DNA from: Prostheceraeus crozeri
Taxonomy: Eukaryota; Platyhelminthes; Polycladida; Euryleptidae
DNA: 64,000 nucleotides
Direction of reading: 5' to 3'
NCBI GenBank assembly: GCA_907163375.1
Contig: CAJQUW010005333.1
Span: 1-64,000 of the forward strand
Part shown: one piece after another, positions 1-12,018 of the stretch
How positions within the stretch are numbered: position 1 is the first letter of the stretch
Layout: each line of letters starts with the position of its first letter
Program-made: the position numbers and the translations under genes
Notes under the pieces: generated by a model
The model's input: the letters and a program-made list of their open reading frames with translations, nothing else
Databases searched by the model: none
What the model was told of the DNA's origin: nothing

Positions 1-1264
1 TAGTTGACAACAGTCACTGAAACTTCGAGCAATTTGGCGTGTTTAACATTGAAGTGACTGCTTATTGTTCGATTTCTATAGTATTATGTCAGCAGATTGT
101 GCCATTTCATTAACGCTACATGTTCCAATGTTTCTGTTCTAGTTAAAGAGAAGAAGAGACGACCTGTCTAATTCTGTGGCTGAAACTTATTGGGTTGACT
201 CTTGATCTTTCATGTATTGTGCCGGAAAATCACTTCATTGAATATCAACCTGCTACATTAGGGTTCGAGATATTCGACTAACGACGGCTTTTCCTGAGTT
301 CAAGCTTGTCAAAGCTTCAGTTGGGCGTCCCTTTCAGAATGGTAACTATTTTAATATATATCATTGAACAGTATTATCTATAATTCATTTAAAAAGCTAA
401 TAATATTATTAATTCTTTAATTCTTTACTTCTTTAGTCAAACGTTATTTTCAAGCATCGGCGTTAGACAAATCCATAGGATTTCTTGCCTATTCAAGCTT
501 CTGTTTGCGTGTGGTCCATGCTCTTAACGCTCAATGACTCTTGTTTGTGGTCATTTTAAATAGAAGTAAAAGTCAAATTTTGTTGATTCATGATCTTAAA
601 CCTAGCGCTGGGGAATTTCTAAATATGAGTGCACTAAAATCCTGAATTACTGATAAGCAAATGCTTTTTAAACAGCAACTACATATGCATTTTACGGTCA
701 GCAAATGGTGCATTAATTAATGTATAAAAAATAATGCACAATTAGTTAATTAATGCAATGTGTCAATTAAAATACAAAATTGATGATAGACAAATGCTTA
801 TTGCTATGTTGATTCGGTAGTGCCTTATAGCATTAACCCATCTTGGCAAAGGACACGACAAAATTGTGAAAATTCTAAATTGTGCAAATTTGTAGAACGA
901 GTATGTGGAGTAGGACGTCTACAGATCGAGTGGGCGAAAGGAGGTCATCCAAGACAGTTTTGAACTTGATTAATTTGCAGATCATTCGATCACATGAACT
1001 CCAACTTCACTTGCAATTACGTTGGGATTAGATCATCATCTTTCCTAATGCACAGATTAAATATGTCAAAGCTGTTAGCGATCTAAGACTGAAGAGCAAT
1101 ATGCATGTCTTCTTGAGAGACATTTCCTAAACAATTTAGTCACAATTTGGTTTCATTCAATTATTTAATCAGATTTATTCTCGCAAGGAAACCGGTGCCT
1201 AATTAAATAGTACTAAATGAGTAACTTCGTAGAACAAAACTTTTACTCCATTTTTACTGAGAAT
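1..1264. other. AT-rich sequence, no gene seen
   Basis: No open frame of coding character, no RNA gene and no clear repeat seen. It ends where the tandem duplication begins. Confidence 0.5.
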
Positions 1265-1266
1265 GA

Positions 1267-1877
1267 TCTTTATAATACCTTATTCTTTTCACTATCATTA
1301 TTAGTACATATACATCAAGCAGACAAATAATTATCTCATGCATCATATATACTGTACATAACAATTATGGTTAAATGGTTGCACTCGTATTCGAGAAAAA
1401 TATCTCACTCCCTTGGATTTTTGCCAATTTGCAATAGAATTTATTATAATTGAGCGAAGGATTAGCAAAAATTCAAGAGAGTTAGATGTCTCCTTAATCA
1501 CAATCACAATCCTGCCGTTTTCTGCCGTCACTTACATAATCAGACTTAGATTAATGTTGTAAAGTGTATTTATTGCTGGTATTATTACCGAAAATACCGG
1601 TGATGATTACCAAATAATAGCAATTTACCCTAGAAGTTTATAAAATACACGCACGAAGCCGGTCTTCCGAACTTATGGGTTTATTATTAACTTATTCTCT
1701 TGCTTGGAATAGTTTCATGATTGGTATGAGCGGTATCCGTACTCACTGTCTTGGTGGGTGCGCATTTTTCCTGCAAAAATTACCGGAAATTGTTGGCAAT
1801 GATTAACCAAACAAAAAATTATCGGTAAATTTGCATCACTAACCAAAATAAGCATATTTTGAAAAAAACAGATAAAG
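1267..1877. repeat. Tandem duplication, unit 1 (about 610 bp)
   Basis: This stretch and the next 610 bp are diverged copies in the same orientation. Shared landmarks include TTTATAATAC at the start, ACTATCATTATT, CTCCCTTGGATTTTTGCCAA, CTTGGTGGGTGCGCATTTTT and GCATATTTTGAA near the end. Divergence by eye is roughly 10-20 percent plus indels. Unit 1 holds about 80 bp around TAGTTTCATGATTGG that unit 2 lacks. No reading frame is preserved between the copies, so this is non-coding repeat. It could be two adjacent copies of one transposon or a local duplication. Confidence 0.85.
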
Positions 1878-2492
1878 TTTATAATACTTTATTATTATCA
1901 CTATCATTATTGGCACATATATATGTTAAACAGATATGTAGATAATCATCTAATTATGCATCAAATATACATAACAATTATGATTAAATGGTTGCACTCG
2001 CATTCGAGAAAAATATCACACTCCCTTGGATTTTTGCCAATTTACAATAGAATTTATCGTAATTAAGCGAAGGATTAGCAAAAATTCAAGAGAGTGAGAC
2101 ATTTTCTCGAATGCGAATGCAACTATCTAATCATAATCTTCCCGATTTTTGCTGTCACTTATCTAATCATTGAACTTAAATTTATGCTGTAAAATGTATT
2201 TATTACCAGCAATATTGCCGAAAATACTGGTGATGATTACCCGAATAGTAATTTACGAAGAAGTTATAGGCACAAAGCCGGTCCTCCGAACTATTGGGTG
2301 TTCCCATGAGCGGCATCCGCACTCGCTGTCTTGGTGGGTGCGCATTTTTTCCTGTCAGCACTGCCGGAAAAGGTCAGCACTGAATACCGAAACAAAGAAT
2401 TAATTTGCAGAAGACCGATTAGTAATTAGATAAATTAGCATCAATAACCAAAATACGCATATTTTGAAGAAAACAGATGAAGTTATCTGGTT
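1878..2492. repeat. Tandem duplication, unit 2
   Basis: Second copy of the unit that begins at about 1267, in direct orientation and directly adjoining it. It differs by having a much better preserved internal palindrome (1977-2138). The similarity stops at about 2490, after the shared AACAGATGAAG-like end. Confidence 0.85.
1977..2138. repeat. Long imperfect hairpin inside unit 2
   Basis: ATTATGATTAAATGGTTGCA at the left is mirrored by TGCAACTATCTAATCATAAT at the right. Inside it, CTCGCATTCGAGAAAAT pairs with ATTTTCTCGAATGCGA, CACTCCCTTG with CAAGAGAGTG, and ATTTTTGCCAATT with a diverged AGCAAAAAT arm. The stem is about 70-75 bp with few bulges. In unit 1 the outer right arm has decayed. It is most likely a fold-back MITE carried within the repeat; a hairpin RNA precursor is the alternative. 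Confidence 0.75.
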
Positions 2493-3562
2493 TGCATGGA
2501 GTGACCCTCCGAATCGCAGTTATTCGACCCTCATCTAGCTCTGGTGCAACCATTTATGAAAGTGAGTGCAAGTCAAACTATTGTAGAGAATTGAAAATCG
2601 CATCAATATTTTCAAGACTGTATCCCAGACTGCTGGGTAGCTGTTAATAGAAATTCGTTTTGACATGTTCTTGTTTTCAGTAAATGAAGTACTTTCCTCG
2701 TAGATTTAACCTTTCATTTAACATTTCAATGTTCAGGCCTTTCAATCAGTCAATAGAAAATGACAAATATGTCAGACCCATTGAGAGTGGCTTAATTGGT
2801 TAAAAACACTACTAAACTGGTGTAAAGTATGAGGTTGGCAATATTGTCAATGAACTTACTGATGGTGCAAACTTATTACATGGAAATATTTAACAATTTG
2901 AATCAAACATTTTGAATGTCAGTGTCATGTTTTTAATGGAAACATTGTAATGGACTTGAAAATGTCTGAATCGGCTTCGACTTACAGCTACGATTTAATT
3001 ACTAATGTCATTCGATAACGTGCAGTATGTAGCAATTCAAAGGACACAAGTCTTGATTTATAAACTGTATTTTGATTATCAATTTTCAAATGGCAAATTC
3101 GTCCTATGCGTGTAAGTACTTGTAGCGGTAGCTGTTCAACAGATAACATTTATCCGAAATCATTTCACAAATAGGAAGAATTTTGGAATATTTTTCAGCC
3201 TTTACCATCAGCCAATGATGTCTACCACCTACTATGAGCTGATATCAACTGGTTCAATTAGTTACGTGACTCCGAATACTAGTCATACTCGTAGTCATCA
3301 AAACTTGTAGATGTCTATTTTATGTTATCGTCAATTAGTTTTCGTTTCTCATATGCTTAATGATCATGTGTTTAGAGCGGCTATTTGATCCACATGACAG
3401 TGCTTCTCAAATAGCAGATGATCGTATTTTAAAGAGTCAAATCAGATCCATACTGATGTAATGACTTTATTCACTCGGCTGACGCATTTTGAGACAGTTG
3501 TATCCTAGTAAAATCAAACACAGAATTAATCGTATAAAATTCACACTTTTATATACTGACCA
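2493..3562. other. AT-rich sequence, no gene seen
   Basis: Nothing recognisable on either strand. Confidence 0.45.
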
Positions 3563-3930
3563 AAGAGTAAGTATATTATTTAGAGTACCAACTCAGTATT
3601 AATTAAATCTCCAATGTGCATGCGCTTTCGATTTTATTGAATGAACTTGAGTTGAGAGAGAGAACCAGTACAAAACATGAGACATGTCGATTTTTTGCAG
3701 TTTTGAAGAAATTACCACGTAATTGACTGATCATGATAAGCAATACAGAAGGAATAATAGTATTTTACAAATCCTCTGTTTCATGACAATCTTGGAGTTA
3801 TAATGTCTTCAAATTAGCAAAATTCGATGGGTTATTGTTACTTTAATGCTCGGTCATCATTTTTATTATTGAGTATTTTCTTGAGCGTGATCACATCACA
3901 AACTACTCGCCACTGAAAGCGCAAAACAAA
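3563..3930 (+). repeat. Dispersed repeat of unknown class, copy A
   Basis: Matches 13485-13836 in the same orientation. Shared blocks in order are AGAGTAAGTATATTA, ATTCGATTTTATT-like, GCAGTTTTGAAGAAATTAC, TTGACTGATCATGAT, GCAGAAGGAA-like and GATCATATCA-like. Identity by eye is about 70-75 percent. No coding frame or terminal repeat is evident, so the class is not assigned. An old non-autonomous transposon copy is the simplest reading. Confidence 0.7.
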
Positions 3931-4207
3931 TATATTTAATAGTAGATATCATTATAACAGACAATGATCAGCGACTTCAAAATATGCACAATAGGACCCG
4001 ATTCGGGTCCCTAGTTTGGAAAATTGGGTCCCTAGAATCAGAGAATAAGTAATTATGTTCTGATCTGCTGTCATCCACTTCTTTTCTTCTATCTGACAAG
4101 CGAGATTGGCGAGTGGGTAATGTGAGAGAAGCTATGTTTATTGGAGTGATAGCAGAGAAAGCAGACCCAGTGGTCGGAGCCCCACCAGTCGGATATAGGC
4201 TCTCTGG

Positions 4208-4480
4208 ATATCATAGGCGTACGGGCCGGGGGCTGTGGGGCTGCAGCCCCCCCCAAAAGGGACTCGGGCAAAAACATTCGGGCAGTTGCCAAATTTTTGG
4301 CAGCGGCGAATAAACTTAAAAAATCGCGTTTCATGGTCAAAGCAAACAAAAATACGATTTTATTCCGATTAGGCGAGACGATGTGCCCGAAATCCGGGCA
4401 GTCCACGGTCATAATTGAGGGACAGAGGGAGTGCCAATGAATTCCAAAAGAATCCGAAATTCGGGCGATAAATGCCACAC
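4208..4480. mobile_element. Fragment of a GC-rich DNA transposon, probably hAT-type
   Basis: GC content rises sharply against the flanks. ATAGGCGTACGGGCCGGGGG followed by a self-complementary GGGGCTGCAGCCCCCCCC resembles the termini of hAT-type elements, which often read CANAGGCGTA with a G-run behind. The next 200 bp carry repeated CGGGCA or GCCCGA motifs (GACTCGGGCA, TTCGGGCAG, GTGCCCGAAATCCGGGCAG, TTCGGGCGA). No transposase frame is intact and I could not identify the opposite terminus. The assignment rests on composition and the terminus-like motif only. Confidence 0.45.
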
Positions 4481-6084
4481 ATGTCGGTTACTAATAATAC
4501 TACAGTATGCTACAGTCATGTACGTAGGTATAAGCCTACATTCTTAGGCATAGGAGATATTTAAAAGATTTCAAAGAATAACACTACATGTACATGTAAC
4601 TAGCATATAATATTACATGTGCTAAACAATGGATGTACTTAACTTTAATTTTACATGGATCACAACCCTCCAGGATGTGAAAACTTAACATTTTGCCACC
4701 AATATCATGTAGAAAGGATATCTAGTTATAGCATTTAGTATGAAATATTTTCGGGTCTCTACAAGGTCCCTAGAATTTTCCTTAAAAAACCCTGAAAAAG
4801 GGATCAAATATTTTTTAGATCGCAATCTCCAGAAACGTGATCACCATAGAAAACTGAATCATTTGATATAAATATTTTAACTGTATGCTGACATTTTTCT
4901 ACCTACTATTTACTTACTCTATGCTGCAGACGAGAGCCAAATCTAAAGGCTTCAGCTCACAATTGCATCTAATTGGTAAATTAATTAGCACAACATTTGC
5001 AAAGCTTTGACATCTTACTTCCATCTTAAATGCTTGAAGAGTTAGTGTACACGTAGATAATCATCACTCATTTACTACGGGAGTTTGTAGTTTTATTTGT
5101 CAATTCTTTGAATGAATGTTCTGATTTTCAATTATTTTGATCCAAAGGCTTGCATGCATATTTACATGTATATGTTGATCATAGATATCTCAATTTGATG
5201 CTCATTTTGCATTTTTGATGCATGAAACTGAAGTTTTTTTCTTCGCATGATACGCAACGTGAACTCTTTGATAAAAAGTCAGTTAGGAGATGGATCATCA
5301 TATGTCTGGTTAATACAATCAACATTTCTTCCCGCAAACTATTCGAATGAACTTAAGTTTTCTTTTCTCTTCTGACAGCTTTTAATAATCCTAGCTAACT
5401 CTTCAACTCATCAAGCAATCTCATGCATGAATGATAAAGAAAATTTGTAACAGGTTCGACATTGCCTTTTGTCTTATACTTCGATGAGCTAAAATTCCAA
5501 ATTTTCTTGCTTCGTGAGATATCATGCTCTTATTTCTTATTAATATGAAACGTTGTAGTGATATCGATGACGTAATTTTAAATGAAAATCTATTTTTGAG
5601 AACGCCGATAACAAATATTTGCGTGCGTTCAAGAAGCATTTTGCTTGAACAAAACCTCAGTTAACGAAAAATATCATTTATGTGAAGACTTCATGATCCA
5701 CGAATTCGAGAAAGAGTATCGCAGGTATTCCCAGACATCAGCTTTAATGACTGCTTTGACATGACTAATTTTTGAAGGATCATTTTAGTATTAACCGGCT
5801 TAACAGCACAACATTAGAATGGGAAAAACTAAATCTTTCAAATGAGGATGCGACTCAATATTTAGTTAGTCCTTTATATTGTGTTTGAAAAAAGCAGCAA
5901 TTATTGATTATCATAGGCGGACTAGCTTAGACGACATGTCAGTAATATGTTGAAAGTAGCATGATGAATATTAAAGAATAAAAATGGTGTATTAATATCA
6001 TTTATATAATATCAAGACATACAAATGATCTGCAGAGATATCGAGTTGACTATAAATGGGCCCTAAGGCCTATCGCAAACTCTT
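4481..6084. other. AT-rich sequence, no gene seen
   Basis: No supported feature. TACATGTA-type words recur but form no array. Confidence 0.45.
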
Positions 6085-6350
6085 GTCAAACCGAAACGTC
6101 GGAAAACATTTAATACATGAATGCTGCAGTTAATAAAGTCACAAAATTAATAAGCGAATCAATCCCACGGTAAATCATAAAAGCAGCGTTGCTGCGGTGT
6201 CTACCTGTACACAAAGAATTGGTCGGAGCGCTAGTGTAATTGCGGCCTCGAGATACGGCAGCAGCTGTTGATGACGCGCTCGAACAACACAGTCGAATTA
6301 GGCAATCTTCTGCCTTGCCCGATCGAACGACCGACATTTCGACAGGTATT
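6085..6350. repeat. GC-richer island bounded by inverted GAAAYGTCGG motifs
   Basis: The left edge reads ACCGAAACGTCGGAAAAC and the right edge, on the other strand, reads TGTCGAAATGTCGGTCG. The GC content between them is well above the flanks. CGAAACGTCGG-like words are typical of the terminal regions of Penelope-like elements, some of which contain hammerhead ribozymes. I could not draw a complete hammerhead core here. It may be a Penelope-like terminal remnant, or unrelated. Confidence 0.3.
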
Positions 6351-7979
6351 CATTAAACTAGGCTTATTCTAATATTCTAAAAATTGTAATGTAATATATT
6401 GTGAATAATATAATTTATTAATATAACTGTATACTAAAATAGATATCAATTCTTCTTATTTGAATGTCAAGGTTAGAAGCACGACATGAGCAGATAAGCA
6501 TGAGACTTTCGATCAACACCAGATTTTGATCAACAGAGCCCCAGACTAACAACTTGAGTTGATCCCCTGAGAGTATTCCGGTTGCTTCCAACCTTACAGT
6601 GGTCAAGCCACGTGTATTGGCAGAATGGAAGAAGGATCATGTTAACTGGGAAACGGATATCATCTGGTCAGCCGTTGCTTTACGGTTTGGGAGAGCAGCG
6701 CATGTTTGACCTGATGTCGAGTTTGGAGAGAAAAACGCCTCCAGGGTCTGTAAAAGGAGCTGTTTGGTCCAAGTGTCGGAACTCTGCAGAAAAACTTTGA
6801 TTTCGCCACTTTTGAAGCAGTTTGGTATCTTATATTAATGGATAAGTGTATGCCCATTTATACCTATGAATAAAAGGTGATGCAAATAAATGCGTAAAAT
6901 TAACTTAAAAATGAAAAAATAGCATGTTACCAATTAGATCTAAATAAGAATCTTTTTTTTTAATCATGAAAGGATTGTAAATTTTTGCTTTAGAATACAA
7001 AAATTTACGGCACTTCTGGCTATCTCCCCACCCCACGTTTTCGAATTTGTCTAGAATCCGTAGAAATGAATCAATCGTCACAAAACTTTAAACACACAAC
7101 AGTTTTTTTGAAGTCAACAAAGTCATTTCCCGTAAACTCGTGAAGCGATGGTGACCGGGCCACATCTCTTACATTAACATGGTTGGCTTAAAAATGGTGT
7201 GGCAAGGTAGTGGTCGTGGAAAGATTTTAAATAGTAGGGGATGAGACGAAGAAGGACAGAGAACAATGCACACACCAGTAGCAATAATGCTTCGAACAGA
7301 CGAAGTCAGATCAAGCTGTGACTTCCCTACACTTCACGTCAAAAAGTACTTGTCTAATCTGCATAAAATTTTGTATGCGGGTAGAAAATATATTTAAGTA
7401 CATAAACCTGAAGATTGATGATGATTGATTCATTTTGTCAGATTTGAGACAAATTTGAAAACTTGGAGGGAGATAACCCACAAGTACCAAATTTACTACC
7501 ATTCTATAGTATGATTTAAAAATTGTGACAACGTCAACATGGATCGGTGCCTGACGATGTAGCTAAATTACCCAGCAACGAACATGGCGTTAACAGTCCA
7601 ATCTGCCAATAAACATCAACTTCCCGTGATCTTGCTGACTTATTGTTCATTATTTTTCCTCATTATGTACTTATCTATTTGGATTTCACTGATCATTATT
7701 GTACATTGTGGATTCCTGTTTTTGATTAACATTTATAGTCTTGCTATTTGCTTTATCATCTGCTGCTTCGAATGCTTTACTATGTTATCTTTGAGGTCTT
7801 TTTGATGGAAATTCCATTGTTAGTTTCTACTTCTAATGATATTCTACGGTGTTGAACAAACAGTTGAACATTAATTCGCAAATGCACTTCTCGTGTTTTT
7901 GTGCTTCTTATGTAAATTGAAAAACATTATTCTGTATGTTTAGCAGAACTGCCTTTTCTCGCTATCCAGATTTTGTACA
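6351..7979. other. Mostly AT-rich, no supported gene
   Basis: The stretch 6580-6800 is somewhat GC-richer and keeps an open frame of about 70 codons, but I found no convincing family match. The rest is plain AT-rich DNA. Confidence 0.4.
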
Positions 7980-7987
7980 ATGTACAC

Positions 7988-8243
7988 CATAGAAATTGAC
8001 AACAATAAAACATCTAGAATGGAAATTAAGCTTCATGCAATACACAATAACGGCACATAAATCGCACGCATTTTCACTTAGATGCACCTGCCAACGTCTG
8101 TATCATTGGGTTAGAATCAGTCACATGAGTAAATCGAAGCTTTTAATTGGTTCTTCATGCCACAACTTAGTTCCCCCGGATGTGCCGCGACCTTGAGTCA
8201 ATTTCCATTCTAGCGAACTTCAGATAAACAATCTATTTCTATG
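7988..8243 (+). mobile_element. hAT-type MITE with intact 8-bp target duplication, copy 1
   Basis: This 256-bp element begins CATAGAAATTGAC and ends CTATTTCTATG, giving short terminal inverted repeats (CATAGAAAT). It is flanked on both sides by ATGTACAC (7980-7987 and 8244-8251). An 8-bp duplication is the hallmark of hAT insertions. It carries no transposase and is therefore non-autonomous. A second copy (36816-37103) lies in the opposite orientation, and a fragment lies near 24.0 kb. All three share a core with TTAGAATCAGTCA and TTCATGCC. Confidence 0.85.
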
Positions 8244-8251
8244 ATGTACAC

Positions 8252-8799
8252 TGATAAATAATTCTATCAAAATATCGGATATGACAGATCACTTCTACAC
8301 TGATAGATTTCGAGATTGCTATGAGATATATCGATAAAAACTCAGTTTAAGATTTGACGATCAAAATTTTGCGACCCGTCATTTGTGAAATTCTTGAAGT
8401 GCACTATAGTACGTCAGTATGAATACCGGAGGATTTCTTATCCAAATGAAAAAAATTTCCCCTCTCTCTTTCTGGCAGTATATGATAGAAGTGAATCTAC
8501 CTTGTGATCCAATAATCTTGTGGAATTCAGATCACATTTTTAAGTAATCTTGAAATGCGCTTGCCCGATCGCTTAATTCAGTTTCCAATCTCTCTCTGTC
8601 TTGAATTTTTGTGTATCATTCTTTATCCACAATTATGATTCTAACACTTAGTTCGCTCATTGATAAAGCCTTATTGTGAACCTGTTCTGAACCGGTGGCA
8701 AAACATTATTTTTAAAAACGATCATTTTGACAATGCCCAAATATATTACAATAGTTATTGTGCTATCATACTACAATAGCGTTTATCATTATACGAGTA
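8252..8799. other. AT-rich sequence, no gene seen
   Basis: Nothing recognisable. Confidence 0.4.
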
Positions 8800-9028
8800 C
8801 ATTCCTTATAAAATGAACGTTGTTTATACTCGGAAGCACATTAGGCACGGAGCCTTTCTTCCATGTGGCCGAGTTGTCATTTACCACTCTCATTCTTTTT
8901 CGTGCTGAGTGTTTAGCAAGAATGCAGAGTGTACCTATTTTAAAAGTCTTAGGTTTGACCCGACCAAGATTTGAACCAAGGTCTCCTGGACGCAGAGCGA
9001 ACACTCTACCACAAGGCCACAGCGTCGG
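8800..9028 (-). mobile_element. tRNA-derived SINE
   Basis: Read on the minus strand from about 9028, the sequence begins CCGACGCTGTGGCCTTGTGG, a degraded RNA polymerase III A box. About 35 bases on comes CTTGGTTCAAATCTTGG, which matches the B box (GGTTCRANNCC) and its flanking stem. The tRNA-like head is followed by about 150 bp of unrelated body (GTCAAACCTAAGACTTTT and onward), as in tRNA-headed SINEs. The 3' tail and target duplication are not clear, so the lower end is approximate. Any peptide read from it is incidental. Confidence 0.7.
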
Positions 9029-11079
9029 TTATCACATTGTTAATTACAATTCTATCAGTAAATCATCAATCAAGTACACCGACAAGTAGTGTGGCTACGT
9101 GGATATGACCAAATGATCAAAGACAATTTCTTTGGATATGATGCTATGTTTTCACCAAGTGCTCCTCATTTATGAGGGATTTTATAACAGTAATTACTCA
9201 ATAATTCACAAAATTTAATGATTGATACATGCGTAAGTGTGTTTACTTTTCTTTGAAATCATATTGCTGCAAATGTGGTCAATTCATTAACTTAAAGACA
9301 ATTCATGTAATGCGATACTGGCAGTTCTGTACATTTCAAGTTATACATCTACATATCCATGTAGAACACGATACCGTTGGTAGAAAGAATGATAAAACCT
9401 GATATTTTCTGTCCTTATAATTATTGCACTGAATTAAAAATTACAATGTGAAGATGATTTTAGCTGTTTAATTAATTTTTCGAGGATGTCATTATCAATT
9501 TGATTCCAACCACTTATAGTCAAATGTGCTCTGTGTCTTTAACAAAACTAATTATTGGGCATGACGAGTCGATCCATGCACTTGCAATTCAATATCCCTG
9601 TGTACTCTAACAAAGCTTATTACAGGTCCTGGCAAGTCGATGCTCTCAGTGACTACTAATCTGGCATAATTATTTCCGTCTTCATGCTTCTCAACTTGAG
9701 TAACTTATTTATTCTTGCAAATCTTGAATCTTGAATTAATACAAGAAGATCTAAGAAAATGATGTAGGATGTAAGATTAACTATCGATTAAATTAATCAT
9801 TAGTGATGATTAATTAATTATTGATTAAATAATGTCTGGCAAACTATTCTTGCACAATAATTTTAGTTGTCCAACGATTTTCAACAACCTTCGTATCAAA
9901 CACGGAGAAATCAGGAAGATATGAATGACGGAATATTGTGATGGAAAGTAAAACTGATTAAGCTAAATATAAACTTTTTGAAAAGTAAAGACAGAAGATT
10001 CAACTGCACAGTTGAAATAGCCGTTGAAATAGTTTTCTATATTAATTAGATAGAGTATAATCAGGTAGAACGTCACAGTCAGTTGTCACCTCGTTGAAGA
10101 TAAAATGGGGAAGCAATCAGTTGGCTCCTCTGACTCCGAGTTTCCGACACTCTGAATCTGTCTGTCCTTTTTCGTGACCTTTTAAACGCTTCTGAATACT
10201 ATAGAGAAAATACTTTGAAAGGTATTATACAAATATTTCACAAACCCTAAATTCTTCGATTCAACGTAATTAATGCACGTGTGCAATTCTCCTAATCATG
10301 TTAAGTACAAAAATAGATTATTTATAGCATTGGAATTGACAGGCGCTGGTCATGGAGTGCTGTTTTATGAATTCGTGCGTCGGTCAAACCATGTTAAAAA
10401 TTACTAGTTACGAGACTCAAACGTGAGAAAATGTGACAGAGTATTGCAGGAATCAGATTAGAATTATTGTGGGAAATACGCCATTGATGATTTAAAGAGA
10501 TCACTGCCTCTGAGGTGATATTGTTTTTACTGTTGGCACTAGACGAAGTGATGTACAATGCTCAATTTATACACGTTTTCAGTGGTAGAACAATAATTAG
10601 TTTCCTCTCAATGATGAAAAAACATCCGCATTGACATCAATAATGGATAGGATGATCTGAAGGATAGCAGTGAAAATAGTAAAATGGAATATATTTAATC
10701 CAAATCTCAGAAAACAACTAAGATGGCAGATGCTCTCAAGTAGAGGTATTGTTGCCACGGTGCACCTTGTGAAAGAGAATGCATTAGTCGAAAGTCAATT
10801 GAAAGATTTTATCATTGTTTGGATTATACAAGAATCCTTGCTTAGGAAACTGCATTTCTTTCTGCACTTTTGATGTGGCAATCTTTGTAAGTCACAGCCA
10901 CTGGCACTTGTTTCTTGTCATAGAAATCCAGACTTACATATAAAAATGAGCGTGAATTTGATATCTAGGCCACTGACTTTGACATACTTCGACCAACCGC
11001 AAGAGGCAATTGCTTTTCCGATAAAGATTTGACAGAAACATAGATTTTAGATGTTGTTAAGAAAGGTAGTAGTTTTGCC
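9029..11079. other. AT-rich sequence, no gene seen
   Basis: Contains an AT-only palindromic patch around 9785-9830 (ATTAATCATTAGTGATGATTAAT). No coding signal. Confidence 0.4.
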
Positions 11080-11107
11080 CATAGACTTCTAAATTTAGAA
11101 GTCTATG
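11080..11107. repeat. Perfect 28-bp palindrome
   Basis: CATAGACTTCTAAA is followed at once by its exact reverse complement TTTAGAAGTCTATG, with no loop. TTTTGCC stands immediately upstream, and TTTTGCCATAGAC follows within 15 bp, so part of the arm occurs a third time. It could be a protein-binding site, a tiny fold-back remnant or the scar of a break repair. Confidence 0.85.
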
Positions 11108-11335
11108 GTTTTGCCATAGACAAATGTGGTGCATGGATATCTATTTTCACAGTTTGAAAACGTGAGCAATCTGCATAGATCACCAGCTTTAGCGAGTTAG
11201 AACACTTCCTTTGTGGTTGATTTAATGGAAATTCCCAACAATTCAAAGGAATATGTTTCTCAAACGAACAATCATAAGTAGCAAGCCTAATTACAAGTAG
11301 CAAGCGGCTACGGCGTGTTGTGACAGACGCATGTT

Positions 11336-12018
11336 ATCAAAACGGAGTAAAATAGAAAAGATAGACAAATCTGCCCAAAGTTTGCGACGTCCCAGACCTG
11401 CTGCTTCCTCACGCAAGTTAGTGCTATATGACAATCTGACCTGTAATGCAGCATGACTCTAGCACTAACCTTCAAGTCATAGAGTGAAACGTCCATCATC
11501 CGGAACAGCAGGAGTAAAAGTCAAAAACACAAGTCAAGAAACACTGCGGAAAATGAAGGTCATGCAAGTTATACCAAGAACGTGGTGTAGCCCATGAACT
11601 CTCTCCGACTATTCAAAGGGGATTTAGATTTTCTATCGTCGTAGCTTCAACTATGCGACAGCTAATTTGACTACTATGTCTGCTGACAATTAAAAAATTG
11701 AAAGCGTCTTTTGGGCGCTCGTTATGCGTGCATGTATGTTTGAAGATGCTCTCAGTGAAAATGCCTGAAGATATTCAGAAAGAAATGCCGGAAAATTCTC
11801 TGCAATGCATTCGTGGAGCAGGCGGCAAGTGCTCCTAATTTAAAAAGTTCTACATGGTCATTTATTCTTCAGATTCGATGTCACGCTATATTATACATGA
11901 AAGATTGCCATGTAGCACTAACTCGCCTAAAGAAGCTATAGTTCTGCGACACGTTGCAAAATACATCAAAGTTTGGCCAGATTTTTTTTCTATTTTACTC
12001 CGTTATGATCAAAATATT
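11336..12018. repeat. Fold-back repeat with arms of about 165-180 bp
   Basis: The sequence at 11336-11500, reverse-complemented, resembles 11855-12018. Shared blocks are TAGCACTAACT, GCAAA..CAAAGTTTGG-like, TCTATTTTACTCCGTT and TGATCAAAA-like. Identity by eye is about 70-75 percent. The 350-bp centre shows no coding signal. This architecture suits a non-autonomous DNA transposon with long inverted termini. I could not settle a target duplication. Confidence 0.6.

Noticed and set aside
4089-4478. Open frame of 129 codons on the minus strand
   Set aside because: It lies across the GC-rich transposon fragment, has no ATG-proximal coding features and no recognisable family, so it is a by-product of composition.
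6582-6857. Open frames on both strands, with LQWSSHVYWQNGRR resembling the W.GHV.R block of LINE tails
   Set aside because: The following residues do not continue the LINE C-terminal pattern, and no second motif supports it.
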